This document shows positions 11,188 through 23,369 of a stretch of 64,000 nt of DNA, one piece after another (positions within the stretch are counted from its first letter, which is position 1; each line of letters opens with the position of its first letter). Made by a program: the position numbers and the translations under genes. Under the pieces are notes generated by a model. It did no database searches and had not been told where the DNA came from. It saw nothing but the letters and a program-made list of their open reading frames with translations. Origin of the DNA: Adiantum capillus-veneris (taxonomy: Eukaryota; Streptophyta; Polypodiopsida; Polypodiales; Pteridaceae); NCBI GenBank assembly GCA_014529385.2, contig CM043959.1, forward strand, positions 4,521,045 to 4,585,044, read 5' to 3'.

Positions 11188-14100
11188 ATGGCTGGATCAC
11201 AAGACACTGCTCTTTACAATATCAAGAAGCTAGATGGAACCAATTTCCCATTGTGGAAGAAGCATATTTGGCACGTGTTGGTACAAAAGAAGCAGATAAA
11301 ACCTATAAAGCTCAAAGGGATAAAACCAGAAGATATGGACGAAGATGAATGGAGCGAAATGGATGAATTGGCACTTTCTACCATTATGCTGACTTTGGCA
11401 AAAAGCGTTTACTTCAATGTAGCAGACGAGATGTCGGCTTATCAAGCATGGTTAAAGCTGAGTGATCTTTATGAGAAGCAGAGTGCAGCTTCGCAGGTAT
11501 ACTGGCTTAAGAAGCTTGTTGACTTGAAGATGAAAGAAGGGACAGCTATGTCCAATCATCTGAATGAATTCAACACAATCTATAGTCAGTTGTCAGCTCA
11601 AGGTGTCAAGTTTGATGAACCTGTTAGAGCTATGTTCCTGTTGATCACATTGCCGGAAAGTTGGGACACTTTTCGCACAGCTTTGAGTAATTCTGCACCT
11701 CCAGATGGTTTGAACATAGCAAGTGTAGAAGGAAGTCTGCTTACTGAAGAAACCAATAGAAAGACAATGGACAAAGGCAAAGGAACAGCCTTAGTTGTCA
11801 GGGGAAGGACCAAAGAAAAGTACAAAGGTGGAAAGAGAAATCAGTCTCGTAGCAAGTCCCGCAATGCTAAAGGCAAGAGTGACATAGAATGCTACCATTG
11901 TGGCAAGAAGGGTCACATGAAAAGAGACTGCAGAGAATGGAAAGCAGAAAAAGGCAAAGAGAAAGCTGAAGACCATGGTGAGAAGAACAAGTCCTCAGTG
12001 AAGATTCAAGAAATAAATGTGACAAACACTGTTGCAGAGGATGACAGTCTAGTGTCAGGAGACATCTACTTCTTGAAGAATACAATGGACTCAGCTCTTC
12101 TTACAACATCTGATGGAAATGCACTGAGTGACTGGATTATAGACTCAGGGGCATCACTTCATGTGTCTCCAAACAAGGAGTGGAAAACTTCTTATGTGAC
12201 CACTAAAGATCATGTTCGGCTAGGCAATGGGCAGACATGTGAGATCTTAGGTGTTGGAGATGTTCAATTGAAGTTTCAGAATGGCTCTTCTTTCACGCTG
12301 AAGAATGTGAGACATGTTCCCGCAATTACAAAGAGCTTGATCAGCACAGGTTTACTTGATGATGTTGGCTACGTCACCACTTTTGGACAGAACATGTGGA
12401 AGATATCCAAGGGTTCTATGACAGTAGCACATGGAGTAAAGTCTGGAGGACTTTACATGATTTATGTATCAAATGTCTCTAAAAATGTAGTCAATGTAAC
12501 CAAGCAGCCGAACGTTTCTTTGTGGCATAGCCGGTTAGGACATATGTCCAAGAAGGGAATGGAAATCTTGTCTCGTTCTGGTTATTTGCCTGGCTTTTCA
12601 TTTAATGATTTTGAATTCTGTGAACATTGTCTGTATGGTAAGCAAACACAACAGCCACATAAGCATAGAAGCAGTAGAAGAGATACACAGTTGGCACTTG
12701 TTCATTGTGATTTGTGTGGACCTATGCCTAACCTATCTCTAGGGGGAGCTTCTTACTTTATGACATTTATAGATGATTACTCGAGGAAAGTATGGGTTTA
12801 CTTTCTCAAGCACAAGGATGAAGCGTTTAGTGTTTTCAAAACGTTTGTGACACTTGTGGAGAATCAGAGTGGCAAGAAGCTTAAATGCTTACGCACTGAC
12901 AATGGTGGAGAGTATGTTTCAAAGGCCTTTCAGGACTTTTGTGAGTCAAAAGGTATAAAACGTGAACTTACTGCTCCTTACAATCCTCCTCAAAATGGTG
13001 TTGCTGAGAGGATGAATAGGACCATACAAGAGAAGGTCAGAAGTATGTTGTCTAATGCACAACTGCCAAATGGGTTTTGGGCTGAAGCTGTATCAACAGC
13101 TGTTCATCTTGTAAATAGATCTCCTAGCAAGGTTTTGCAGAAGGATTCAGTGCCAGAGATGGTATGGTCAGGCAAAATTCCCTCATACAAGCATCTCAGA
13201 GTCTTTGGTTGTGAGGCATATACTCACGTTCCAAAGGAATTTAGGAACAAACTTGAGCCAAAGAGTAGAAAGTGCATCTTTCTAGGCTATGGTAATTCTG
13301 GTGAGATGGGGTACAGACTTTGGGATCCCGAATCCAGAAAGGTTGTCCGCAGCAATGATGTTCACTTTAACGAATCCAAATATCATTCTAAACCAGAAAG
13401 GGTTGAGGAGATTAGAAGAGTTGTCTTCCAAGAAGATGGACCTGCACGTGCAAGACAAAATGTCAGGGCTCAAGAGGAGCAAGGACAGGATAGAGTGGAA
13501 CCACAGGTTGTGGCTGAGCCTGAGCCACCTATTGTGCGTAGATCTGGACGTGTCATGCGACCTCCTGATAGGTTTGTTCCATCTATGAACTATGTGATGT
13601 TGACTGATTGCAATGAGCCTTCATGTTACAAGGAAGCAGTGCAAATGAAGGACTCCGGGAATTGGCAATTGGCCATGCAGTCAGAGATGACAGCTCTGCA
13701 TAAAAACCAGACATGGAAGCTAGTTAAATTACCACGGGGCAAAAAGGCTCTACCCTGTAAATGGGTTTACAGGTATAAGATCACCGCTCATGATAGTCAG
13801 CCAAAGTACAAAGCAAGGCTTGTTGCCAAGGGCTTTAAGCAAGAACAAGGCATTGACTTTGATGAAGTCTTCTCTCCGGTGGTCAAGATGACTACATTGA
13901 GGTCCTTTCTTGCATTGGTTGCCATATTAGATTTGGTGTTGCACCAAATGGATGTCAAGACAGCGTTCTTGCATGGTGATTTAGATGTGGAAATTTACAT
14001 GCAGCAGCCAGAAGGGTTTGTTGAGAAAGGCAAGGAAGATTGGGTATGCCAGTTGTTAAAGAGTCTTTATGGCTTAAAACAATCACCGAGGGCATGGTAC

Positions 14101-15228
14101 CATAAATTCCACAAGTTTATGCTTTCTCAAGGCTACAAACGTAGTGAGTTCGATCACTGTCTATATACAAAGAAGTCTAAGGATGGCAGTTGGCTGATCC
14201 TTATTTTGTATGTGGATGACATGTTGATTGCTGGCAAGCACTTGGAAGAAATTTCAGCTTTGAAGTCAAAGATGGAAAAATCGTTTGACATGAAAGACAT
14301 GGGTGAGGCAAGTCATATACTTGGTATGCGCATTGAGAGAGACAGATCAAAGAAGTTGATTTGGTTATCTCAAACAGAGTATATTGACAAGGTTTTGCAA
14401 CGTTTCAATATGGAGAAGGGAAAGGCATTGAGTGTTCCATTGCCACCATATGTGAAACTTAGCAAACAATATTGTCCAGTTTCTGAGGTAGAATAGGCTG
14501 AAATGGATAAGATTCCATATGCGTCTGCAGTGGGTAGTTTGATGTATGCAATGATTGCTACTCGCCCAGACATTGCGTTTGCAGTGGGAGTAGTAAGTCG
14601 ATACATGTCAAACCCAGGCAAGAAACATTGGGAGGCAGTGAAAGGAATATTGAGATACCTGAAAGCTACAAAGAGTATGTGTATATGCTATGGGAGTCAG
14701 CAGCTAATTGTAAAGGGTTTTACAAACTCAGATTATGCAGGTGACTTAGACAACCGAAGTTCTACGTCAGGGTATGTCTTTACATTGGCTGGTGAAGCAG
14801 TATCGTGGCGTTCTAGATTACAAGATTGTGTTACTCAGTCTACTACAGAGGCTGAATATGTTGCAGCATCAGAGGCATGCAAAGAATCAATTTGGCTTAA
14901 TCGACTAGTAACAGATTTGGGAATCAAAGAAGAGATGCCTGTGTTATATTGTGATAGTCAAAGTGCTATACAATTGGGTCGCAATCCAGTTTATCACTTA
15001 AAGACAAAGCATGTGGATGTGAAGTATCATTTCATCAGGGAAATGCTCGAGGATAAGCAACTTCAGCTTGTCAAAGTTCACACCACAAAAAATCCTGCTG
15101 ATCTACTTACAAAAGTACTTCCCTCAGAGAGCTTTGCGCATTTTCGCAAGCAGTTAGGTGTAGGGTGGTACATCACTTCTCTACATCTCTTGTATATTAG
15201 CTTGTATAGTAGCTTCTCTCACACTTAA
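11188..15228 (+). pseudogene. gag-pol: Copia gag-pol polyprotein with one in-frame stop
   Basis: The frame opens at ATG 11188 and runs 1102 codons to a TAG at 14494, then continues in the same frame to 15228. Domains in order: UBN2-type gag (about residues 1-200), zinc knuckle CYHCGKKGHMKRDC (about 235-248), aspartic protease with DSGA (Asp about 319), GAG-pre-integrase (HSRLGHMSKKGM), integrase with Asp 508, Asp 571 and Glu 607 (D-x35-E spacing kept), reverse transcriptase with YVDD at 1008-1011, and RNase H (TTEAEYVAASEA). The stop sits just before RNase H at a place where related sequences carry Gln, which fits CAG to TAG. The first RNase H acidic residue reads Asn (TNSDYAGD). Otherwise it looks functional. 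Confidence 0.93.
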
Positions 15229-15246
15229 AGTACCACATTGGACTTT

Positions 15247-15256
15247 AAGTGGGAGG
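15247..15256 (+). other. Polypurine tract of Copia-A
   Basis: AAGTGGGAGG sits directly before the 3' LTR TG at 15258. It is the plus-strand primer of the element. Confidence 0.8.
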
Positions 15257-15257
15257 T

Positions 15258-15449
15258 TGTTGGGGTATAAAGCCCAATGTGGTCGCCCAGGTAAGTGGGC
15301 GGGCCGCTAGGTATGTACACATATTCTTTTGTAAAAACCTAATAAGAACTCACTATGCTCTACACATTACAGTAGAGCGAGTTCACCATATCGTCATGCT
15401 CTTCCTCTCGCACTCTCTCTCGCGTCGCACTTCCGCTCGTACTCCTTCA
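15258..15449 (+). repeat. 3' LTR of Copia-A
   Basis: The 192-bp partner of 9942-10133 has five substitutions and no length difference. It is followed at once by the CTATT target duplication. Confidence 0.93.
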
Positions 15450-15794
15450 CTATTGAACTGGAAAGAGTACTGAACTATAAAGACTGAAGACTGGAACACT
15501 GGAACTAATAATGTATATTCAGATTAGTATGCATAACACAGAAAGTACAAGCTAAGCATTAAAGTACAAACGGATCCAAGCCCAAAAGGTATCCAGGATC
15601 AATACAAGAACTTCATAGATAAGTACAAAGGCTAACAAGAGTACATGACAACCAACCCATAGAATGTGTAATGGGTCCTATTATAGGATTGTGTAGAGTA
15701 ACTATAGTAACTATTGTAGTTATTGCCCATCGAATACTTCTGGAAGTTACTGCCGATAATTCCTAAGGAACTTTTCCCACCTACTACATCTACA
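15450..15794 (-). repeat. 5' LTR remnant of element M
   Basis: The segment matches the right two thirds of 6941-7426 and ends with the same ACATCTACA. Its U5 end is missing, and the Copia-A insertion abuts it. Beyond 15794 the two copies diverge completely, which marks the element edge. Confidence 0.7.
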
Positions 15795-15987
15795 TTGGGC
15801 TATGTTTTGTGGTGCAGAGGGAGAGGTGTGTTGTGTGCTAGCGATGTGTATGATTGAAATAGTATGAATATTGTGCAGGTGTTGATTCATTGAGGTGTGT
15901 ATATGCTTGTTTTGTGTGCAGCGAAAGGTGCATGTTGTGGAAATTGGGTCATTCCGAAGGTGTTTCTAAGAGGAGCGGGGTGTTGTG

Positions 15988-16098
15988 AGTATCTTGGGCT
16001 ATAGAGAGGCAATTTGTGTGTGCTTTTGGATGTGTTCTCATTTCCCCTCTCCAACATTCTCCTTCCTTGCAGAGCATGCCGCATGCCCTCTTCACAAG
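15988..16098 (+). repeat. LTR 3' end of the older Copia (Copia-B)
   Basis: The stretch CTTGGGCTATAGAGAGGC through CCCCTCTCCA closely matches the last 55 bp of both LTRs of element 1. It is followed by a tRNA primer site, so it is the U5 end of a 5' LTR. The LTR start was not located between 15795 and 15988. Confidence 0.55.
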
Positions 16099-16110
16099 TG
16101 GTATCAGAGC
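16099..16110 (+). other. Primer binding site of Copia-B
   Basis: TGGTATCAGAGC followed by CAATTGG is a perfect match to the plant initiator tRNA-Met primer consensus. Confidence 0.8.
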
Positions 16111-18089
16111 CAATTGGTTGCCGGTGAGAGAGCTTCATCGTCGTGAGTGCCTCGCACACTATTTGAAGCTGATTTGCAGCCATTCTTAAGTGCTTATGAA
16201 GAAGAGTATTCATCCAGAGTGTTGTCCTTTGATTGCACACACATTGGAGTGCATTGATTTGTGCTTAGCATAGGATTTGAAGCAGGAAATTCGCAGTCAT
16301 GTATGGGATTGTGGAGTTGAGATCTTTATCTTGTGTTTAGCTCATTAAAGAGCTAATTTTCTAAGATTTTGAACCATTTTGTTGTGGTTGTTCAATCCAC
16401 AATGTGGAAGATAAGTAGAAACAAGTTTTTGCAGGTGCATTTTTTGGCCAAAAAAACATATTGTTGGCCATAATTTCCTCATACGGATAGATCTATGCAA
16501 CTCCGAAGTCATTTGGGGGGTCTGGCATGCTTTGGATGCAATGTTGGTGTCCATTCCACCTAATGTTGATCATATTTTTTGCAACAATGTGTACAACATC
16601 AGTATCCTCTATGCACACACACATCGGCATTGTGTTTTCAAAACACGCACACACATCGACGTTTTGCTTTCAAAAATACACACACACACACACACACAGC
16701 TCATTGCCATCAAAGGAGCGATGTCATCTCTTTGGATTGTGGCATCGTTAAAGAATCTTTGAGCTCAATGACATTGGCATAGAGTATGAGAGAGAGCGCA
16801 TCGGCTTTCTTGGCGTTTTGCATAATGGCCTTAGATATCGGCGAGGTGTTTTCATCTGATGACAAAAACTAGCATCAACATCCAATGATTTTTCTTGGCA
16901 TCAACATCGGCACTGAATTCGGCATTGACACAACAATTTTTACGACAGACAAACTAGGTTTGGCAGTTACTACACTCGGCTCCTTATTGCCATGTTTTGC
17001 ACAATTTTTGTGATGTATGTCTATTATGGTTTGGTTGTGTGATGATTAGCCATTGATGGCTCATAGGTTACCTGCTTTTCATTAATTCCTTGGGCTTGTA
17101 GGTCTACACAACTATAGATTTTATAGGTTTTCCTGGCAGGCTTCCCATTACGAGTGTTTTTATTACGCTCGACATGTGCCAATTACCATATGCATGGCAT
17201 CTGTGGTTTGATATTGCCTAGCCTAGTTGGCTACAATTCATAGGTTTTTTCAGTGATATATTTCATGTTAATTGGAAGATTTTTGACCAATGATTACTTC
17301 TCTTTGGGAGTTTGGATGCATATAATTTATGTGTGACTAGCACTTGAGAGTGCTTGTGCTCTATTGAGAATGTTCTACTCCTTGCAAGGAGCTCACTTGA
17401 GTTCAAAATTTTTCTTGCATCTCATTGGCGTCTATTTGAGGGCATGCCCTACAATTTTTCAGTGACAATTTCATGTTTTGGATGTACATTATGTTGCGGA
17501 TATTGCCATTGTACCTAGTTGTGGAGCCAATTTTGGCTTATATTGATAGTCCAATTGTTTATGAGACTCGGTCCAAAAGAGTCATTTCTAAGATTGTTGC
17601 TAATTGTGTCTGCATAGCCTTTTGTGAAGGTCATTGCATGAGGTTTTTTCAAGCCGACCACTAGGGATAAGTTACCCACTGTGAGGTGGATTAGGTTGTT
17701 GGAGCTCCCCATTCATGGCATCGCCAAAGCATATCTATAGATGGGTGTAGGTGTTTTGATGCCAAGTTGGCAGTCTTTGATAATTTCTTTGAGCAATATA
17801 TGTCAATTTATGCCCACAATCTATGCCTAGTTAGCACTCATTGTTGGTTAATGCATTGTTTTTGTTGAATTCGCTTGAGACTTTGATCTTTGTAAAGAGG
17901 AGACTGCCGGATTTTTCCTTCGAGTCCTCCTATTTTCTTACAGCACTCTTTTGCATTGACATTGCAATGATTTTTGCTGAGTTTCTAGTTGAATTTTTTT
18001 TCTTTAACAGAGGAGACTCTGCTAAAATTTTCACAAAATGGTTTCCTTAAGTTCTTAGCATTACTTTTTGCAATTAGCTCTTTGTCAGT
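16111..18089 (+). other. Long leader of Copia-B, no gene seen
   Basis: This is about 2 kb between primer site and gag with only short chance frames. It holds CA-rich microsatellites (about 16612-16700), and the leader motif GGAGACTCTGC at about 18009 with a shorter relative at about 17898, both shared with Copia-A. Confidence 0.5.
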
Positions 18090-18710
18090 ATGGCTAGATC
18101 TTTCGAGAAAGAAGAGTACTACATTAAGAAATTTGATGGCACAAATTTCACTATATGGAAGCAGAGAATGCTTTATATGCTAGTCAACAAAGGACTTGCA
18201 GTCCCATTGAAAGAGCACAAAGAGGGTTTTTACATTGATGATCGTGCCATGGCAACTATTATGTTGCATCTTGATGAGTCTATATTCTTCACGATTATGG
18301 ACAAGACCAATACTAAAGAACTACGAGAGTATTTATGCTCAGCATGGGATGGTAAGAGTGCATCAAACAAAGTGTTTCTGATGAAAAAGCTTATGTGTCT
18401 TAACATGAAAGAATGTAGCATGTCAGTTCACACGTGAATGAGTGTAACAGTGTGTTTATTCAATCAAAGGGGCTTAATTTTAATGATGAAATGAAAGCCA
18501 TTTTCTTGCTATGTTCTTTGCCTACGCATCATGGGATACTTTTAGCATTGCCAATAGTAACTCCGTCCCTAAGGGCAAGCTTATTTTTAGTGATGTTACC
18601 AGTGCTTTGCTAACGAAAGAGATTCAATGTCAATCTTTTGACATTAGTGGGCATGGTGATGCATATATGGTAAGTGGAAGTAGCCAAAGGAACAATCAAA
18701 GGTAGAGAGG
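18090..18710 (+). pseudogene. Copia-B gag
   Basis: The frame at 18090-18437 (MARSFEKEEYYIKKFDGTNF) is a clear relative of the Copia-A gag N-terminus and carries the Trp motif FTIWKQRMLYML. It continues after breaks at 18511-18705. The zinc knuckle near 18787 is cut after CYHC. The following text jumps to the end of the protease region, so the protease active site is deleted. Confidence 0.75.
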
Positions 18711-19392
18711 TCATAGTCACAATTGCGGTTGTTCTCAGGATTGGGAGAATGCACCTAGGAAAAGCCATGGACGTGACATAAGGACATTGAATGCTACCAT
18801 TGTCACATCTCTAGTTAGGCTTCTACAATCGATTCAATTAAGCTAGGTCTCATTAGCTTGAGATATGTGGCATTGGAGATGTGAAGTTTCATATGTGTAA
18901 TGGTACTAAGTTCATGATGTAAGGTGTTAGACATGTGCCAAAGCTAACTAAGAGCTTGGTTTCAATGGGACAGCTTGATGATCTCAGATACACTACAGTG
19001 TTTGGAAATGGCTCTTGAATTACCAAAAAAGGTAACTTGGTCATGCTTAAAGACCAAAATTTTGGCTCATTATATTCCTTCTATGTCTCTAGATATGTGA
19101 AAGAAAACTCTATCTATGTAACCGAGCTACCGTCTACTGAGTTGTGGCATAGCCGGCTTGGTCATATGAGCCAGAAAGGAATGAAGCAGTTATAGGGTTT
19201 TTGGCTATATCCCTATGGTAAACTATTCTAGTTTTAGTTTGTGTCAGCATTGCATATACAAGAAACAGACTAGGCTTACCACTTTTCCATTAGATTGAAA
19301 GTTAAAAATCCCTCTAGATTTAGTTCATAATCTATGTGGCCTATGTGCATAAGTCTTTAGAGGGGGACAATATATTTTTTGACTTTCATAGA
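18711..19392 (+). pseudogene. Copia-B protease end, GAG-pre-integrase and integrase start
   Basis: Broken frames read EICGIGDVKFHMCNGTKFMM, RHVPKLTKSLVSMGQLDDL and LWHSRLGHMSQKGMKQL, matching the Copia-A polyprotein in order. There are several stops. The frame enters the integrase as GGQYIF and is cut at 19392 by the Gypsy-A insertion. Confidence 0.75.
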
Positions 19393-21076
19393 TGTCATAA
19401 AATCTAATATCTAGCTTACCCAAATGATTTTCTCATATTAAACTGATCATTTACTGTGGGAGAATAAACAGGAACAAGGGTTGGAATTGAGATATGTGCT
19501 TCTAGACCTATCTCAACAAAGGACCAAAAGGAGAGATGGTTGCATCTCAATACGGGTCCAAAAGGAGATGGTCTACCAAAGAGAAATGTGCAATAAGTGC
19601 TTCTAAACTTATCTTTGCAGGGGACCAAGAGGAGAGATGGTTACATCTCAATACGGGTCCAAAAGAAGGTAGTCTATCAAAAAGAAACGTGCAACTAATG
19701 GAGCTTAAAAGACCTTAGGGTTAGCTTCATTAAAGACCTCCAATAATTAGTGTTAAAATTCCTTTGACCTTAGGCAAGCTAGGACTGAGCTTGAGGTGGG
19801 AACCCGACCTAAGCTTGAGGTGCTTGTCGTGCTTGATGACTAAGGTGCTTGAGGTGCTTGTCATGCTTGATGACTAAGGTACTTGAGGTGCTTGTCATAC
19901 TTAATGAGGAAGGTGCTTGAGAAGCTTCCCGTGCATGGGGGGTAAGGTGCTTGAGTCAAAAAGAGACCCTACAAACTTAATGAGGAAGGTGCTTGAGAAG
20001 CTTCCTATGCATGAAAGTCCCAAAGTTGGGGGAATCTTTGACTTAACCTTCCACTCACCTAAAGGGCACATGGGACACATGTCAGACTCTCCTTATGCTT
20101 AACCACATGGTGTGGGTTGGTCTAAAGAGGGGTCCAATGAGCTTCTAGTTCCATCCAACGAATATCTATATATTTTCAGGCTCTCTCTCTCTAAGGGGTA
20201 AGGAGGACACTTGTCCAAAGACTACCCATGTACTTGAATGCATGTTGCATGTGATTGGCTAGGGGGGAGAGGGGTCCAATAATCTTGAAACATGTGTAAA
20301 AGTTACAACTCACCCCAAGCAAGCAAGGGGGGTGTTGGGGGGATATACACCACACACACACACACACACACACACTCACTCATTTTGTGGATTCATTCTC
20401 ACTTGGTGAAAGTTGAGGAACTCCATTTCCTTCTCCAAGCTTGTGAGAAGTGAGGCCTACACCAACACTCTTGACTATGGAATGAAAATCTAACCAAGAG
20501 CCATGCTTCAATGCTTAAGCTTGCCATCTTCTCCATCTTCATTACGATGCTATTATGTATGCTAGCAAGAAGAGTGATGATAAGTGAGGAACTATTTCTT
20601 TCTCCTATGGAATTTTTCTTCTTCCTCTTCCCTATCGTCATTCCCCGCTAGCTCTCTCCACCTTCGAAGGTGTTTGAGGCCTTGGGACTAAGGCTTGGGA
20701 TAGTTAATGCTTTCTACAAAGTTTATGTTATGTTTGTGATGCATGAAGATTTCCATCTTCATTGCATCACCTAGGTCACAAGGACCAAAAATTGTATTAT
20801 TGTACCAAGTCTCTCTTGATGGGAGAAACTATAATACAAATGCCTATTGGAGGGGGGAGCAGCTCCGTATGAATCCGTTCCTCAACTATTGTCATATTCT
20901 CTAAACTCTCTCTCTCTTGCAAAAGTATTGTTCATGCCAAGTTAACTAAGTACCATATTTATGTTGTTACCATCAAATAAGTTCACCCGTTATGCTCACA
21001 AAGTAATCTCACAAAAGTGTTGTATCTAATTTCCTAATTCCGCTACTCTGAAAGTTCATAGGCCATTCCCATTACA
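19393..21076 (+). repeat. 5' LTR of Gypsy-A
   Basis: The LTR is 1684 bp. It contains a duplicated unit of about 103 bp (about 19496-19700), a tandem array of about 34-bp units (about 19795-19900, CTTGAGGTGCTTGTCGTGCT core) and a CA microsatellite (about 20350-20376). All of these differ in copy number from the 3' LTR. Confidence 0.92.
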
Positions 21077-21077
21077 T

Positions 21078-21089
21078 TGGTATCAGAGC
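21078..21089 (+). other. Primer binding site of Gypsy-A
   Basis: TGGTATCAGAGC lies one base after the 5' LTR end and matches the initiator tRNA-Met primer consensus. Confidence 0.9.
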
Positions 21090-21565
21090 ATTGGTTTCTC
21101 TTTTCTTGCTTAAGAAGAGAGGTCCTTAAGTAGCCTATTAATGGTTATTTCTGTTAATTATATTAGGGTAAGTGGGACTGGGATCTATTATCAGTTTTGT
21201 TGAGCCCACTATGTGGGATATGGTGCACACCTCGGGAGCTTTGGTCTTAATAATGGAGTCTTTTTAGACTGGCCTACAGATTTATCATTATTGAGCCATA
21301 AGAAGTCCGAAAGGAGCTGTCCCTCAGCAACTTCGCTATGTTAGACTCACTCCACTACTCTCTATAATTAACCAATTCGAGCCGTGGGTGTAGATACTTA
21401 AGTGCCTATTTTCAAAGGCTAAGAGGATTAGCAACTAAGGTTTTGAATTGCCAAAGCATACACTAAGTAAACATATAAGTTTAATTAACCTGGCTGACAA
21501 TAACCAAGAGAGTAGACATTGATAACTTTGATTTTGCACATGAAGGTGCTAATGATGATGCCCCC

Positions 21566-22890
21566 ATGTTTGTTAATTATCTTGTCACTAGGTTGCAACA
21601 AGCTATGGGAAACCCCACTTTGAAAGCCGAAGTTACTCAACAACTTCGTGCTTATGGGATTTACTTTCCTCTCCAAGAGGAGAAAGAGCTTAGGAGGCCT
21701 CTTGATGAGACCCCCAAAAGAAGACTCTCTCCCATACGAGAGGAGGAATCCACAGATCAAGAAAGTAATGAATCCCTAAATTCCTCCGAAGATTTGGCTC
21801 CGCAAAGAAGGCGGACTAAACGATCGCCAACTCCTCCCAAGAGAAAACGGTTAACCCATAGTCCTTCTCCTCATCACTCCAAAAGGGAAGAGTGGAAACA
21901 AAGGAAGAAAAGGGCAAGAAAGAGGTCACCCTCTTCTCCTTCTTCTTCGCCTTCCTCCTCTTCTGACAAAAGTAGTAGTTATTCTCCTAGAGAATACAAC
22001 AGGGGAGGACATCGCAAATCTTACTCTACATGGTGAAGGTCACAAAAGCTCAAGAAGTTCAAAGAGGGAGAAAAGAGTATCTCGTTTCTCACCTATGATG
22101 GCACCTTTGGTGCTACTGACAAAGTATTGGCCTTCATCCAACAATTTGATGTGGCCTTTGGAGACGAGGGCTTCATGGAGTCCTCCAAGCTACACCATGT
22201 AGCTATGCACTTCCAAAAGTCGACTCGTCAATGGTGGGCTAGCCTTTGTGGCAGCGACGAAGCCCCAAATACATGAAAAACTCTACGAGTTTCCATCATG
22301 AAGCGATTCCTTGCAAGCGATGCAAAGGACAAAGTACTCACCAAATGGCGGAGTTTGAGGCTTCTCTCTCACGAGTCTATCCACAAATATGTGGACAAGT
22401 TTTGGGATTTATTTTCTCAAGGCTATTGTCGTTCAAAAGATAGACTTCGCCGAGCAAAAGCAACAATTCTATGCGGGATTACCAAAAGAGATGGCCGAGT
22501 ATGTCAACTCTCAACGGCTTAGTTCTATTACCAAAGTAATCCACCACATCATGGTTGCTTCACGCATCAATTTCCAACAAGGAATGTCAAGCCCATGGAA
22601 AATAAAGACAAAAGTGATGCAAAGGGAAAAATTAATGCCCAAAATTCTTCCCAAGGCCATTCCAACAACAACAATCGGTCCAAGGAGAAAGGAGTTTACA
22701 AAGGTAAAAATAAACTCTATCCTGAAGAGCTTGAAGCTTTTTGTAAGGACCACAAATGTTTTAAGTGTGGGGAGCAAGGCCATGGTTATCGACCTTGCCC
22801 CAAAAGAATTGCCTACAATGAGACTCCTAGAGCCTCTATGTTTGAAGCTCCAAAGAGGATGCTCATTGCCAAGGATTTCTCCTTTCCTAT
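21566..22890 (+). pseudogene. gag: Gypsy-A gag with zinc knuckle
   Basis: The frame from about 21566 gives a 156-residue basic, Ser/Arg/Pro-rich N-terminal region, a stop, then the capsid-type domain (KVLAFIQQFDVAFGDEGFME, QWWASL, MKRFLASDAKDKVLTKW) in the same frame. A shift near 22425 leads to AEQKQQFYAGLPKEMAEYV. The zinc knuckle CFKCGEQGHGYRPC is at 22757-22798. The gag assembles particles and binds element RNA. Its family resemblance to the gags at 47 kb and 63 kb is clear. Confidence 0.85.
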
Positions 22891-23277
22891 GCTTGGGAAA
22901 AGATGCAAGAGCATGATGCCTTTATTTTGTTTGACCCTGGTTCAACTAACCACTTCATATCCACGGAGTTGACCACTAAGCTAGGCATACAAGCCCACGA
23001 GATGGGAGATGCATTGAAAGCCAATGGAGCTATCAAGGGATAAGATGTCTCAGTTACTTCCTTAATTGGAAAATCAAGGCTTCATGTCCAAAGCTATGTG
23101 GACAAAAAATATTTGTTCATATCCCCTCTCAAACATGAGAATGTTATCGTTGGGGCACCATGGTTTAACCGCATGGCTTCCAACATGAAGTTCCCTGAAA
23201 GGAGAATCTACTTCACCTATAGGGAAGAGAGCATGTACATAGATGCTAATGAGTTGGAGAACACCATATCCTTGCAT
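22891..23277 (+). pseudogene. Gypsy-A aspartic protease
   Basis: The frame reads ILFDPGSTNHFISTELTTKL, matching the chromovirus protease active-site block in which Asp-Pro-Gly or Asp-Ser-Gly holds the catalytic Asp. It continues to VIVGAPWFNRM, the flap-downstream motif. One stop interrupts it. It would cleave the polyprotein. Confidence 0.8.
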
Positions 23278-23369
23278 TAATGGGAATCAAGAGGAATTAG
23301 AGTTGCCTAATTTCCTAAATGGATCCCAAGATGTTTCATTGATGATATACTTAGTGAGCTACCTCTAAA

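Larger units (their letters stand above)
9942..15449 (+). mobile_element. Nearly intact Ty1/Copia retrotransposon (Copia-A)
   Basis: Both LTRs are 192 bp, start TGTTGGGG and end CTCCTTCA. They differ at about 5 positions (about 97% identity by eye). The flanks are a perfect 5-bp duplication CTATT (9937-9941 and 15450-15454). A primer site complementary to initiator tRNA-Met follows the 5' LTR, and a purine tract precedes the 3' LTR. The internal polyprotein has the Copia order gag, protease, integrase, reverse transcriptase, RNase H and is interrupted by one stop codon. It inserted into element M. This is one of the youngest insertions in the window. Confidence 0.95.
6941..15794 (-). mobile_element. 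Minus-strand LTR retrotransposon split by a Copia insertion (element M)
   Basis: A direct repeat (6941-7426 and the partial copy 15450-15794) brackets an internal region whose plausible coding frames are all on the minus strand. Read on the minus strand, the purine tract AAGAAAGAAGGGAAGGA (complement of 7427-7443) abuts TGTAGATGTAGGAGG. This is the polypurine tract and 3' LTR start. The right LTR copy lacks its U5 end. The intact Copia element 9942-15449 lies between the internal region and the remaining LTR. No reverse transcriptase is seen in about 2.5 kb of internal sequence, so the element is non-autonomous or deleted. Confidence 0.7.

Noticed and set aside
16612-16705. CA-rich frames encoding His/Thr repeats
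   Set aside because: The frames are translations of a CA microsatellite in the Copia-B leader and have no protein support.
21566-22036. SR-protein-like splicing factor
   Set aside because: The Ser/Arg/Pro-rich frame continues, after one stop, directly into a gag capsid domain and lies inside Gypsy-A, so it is the gag N-terminal region.
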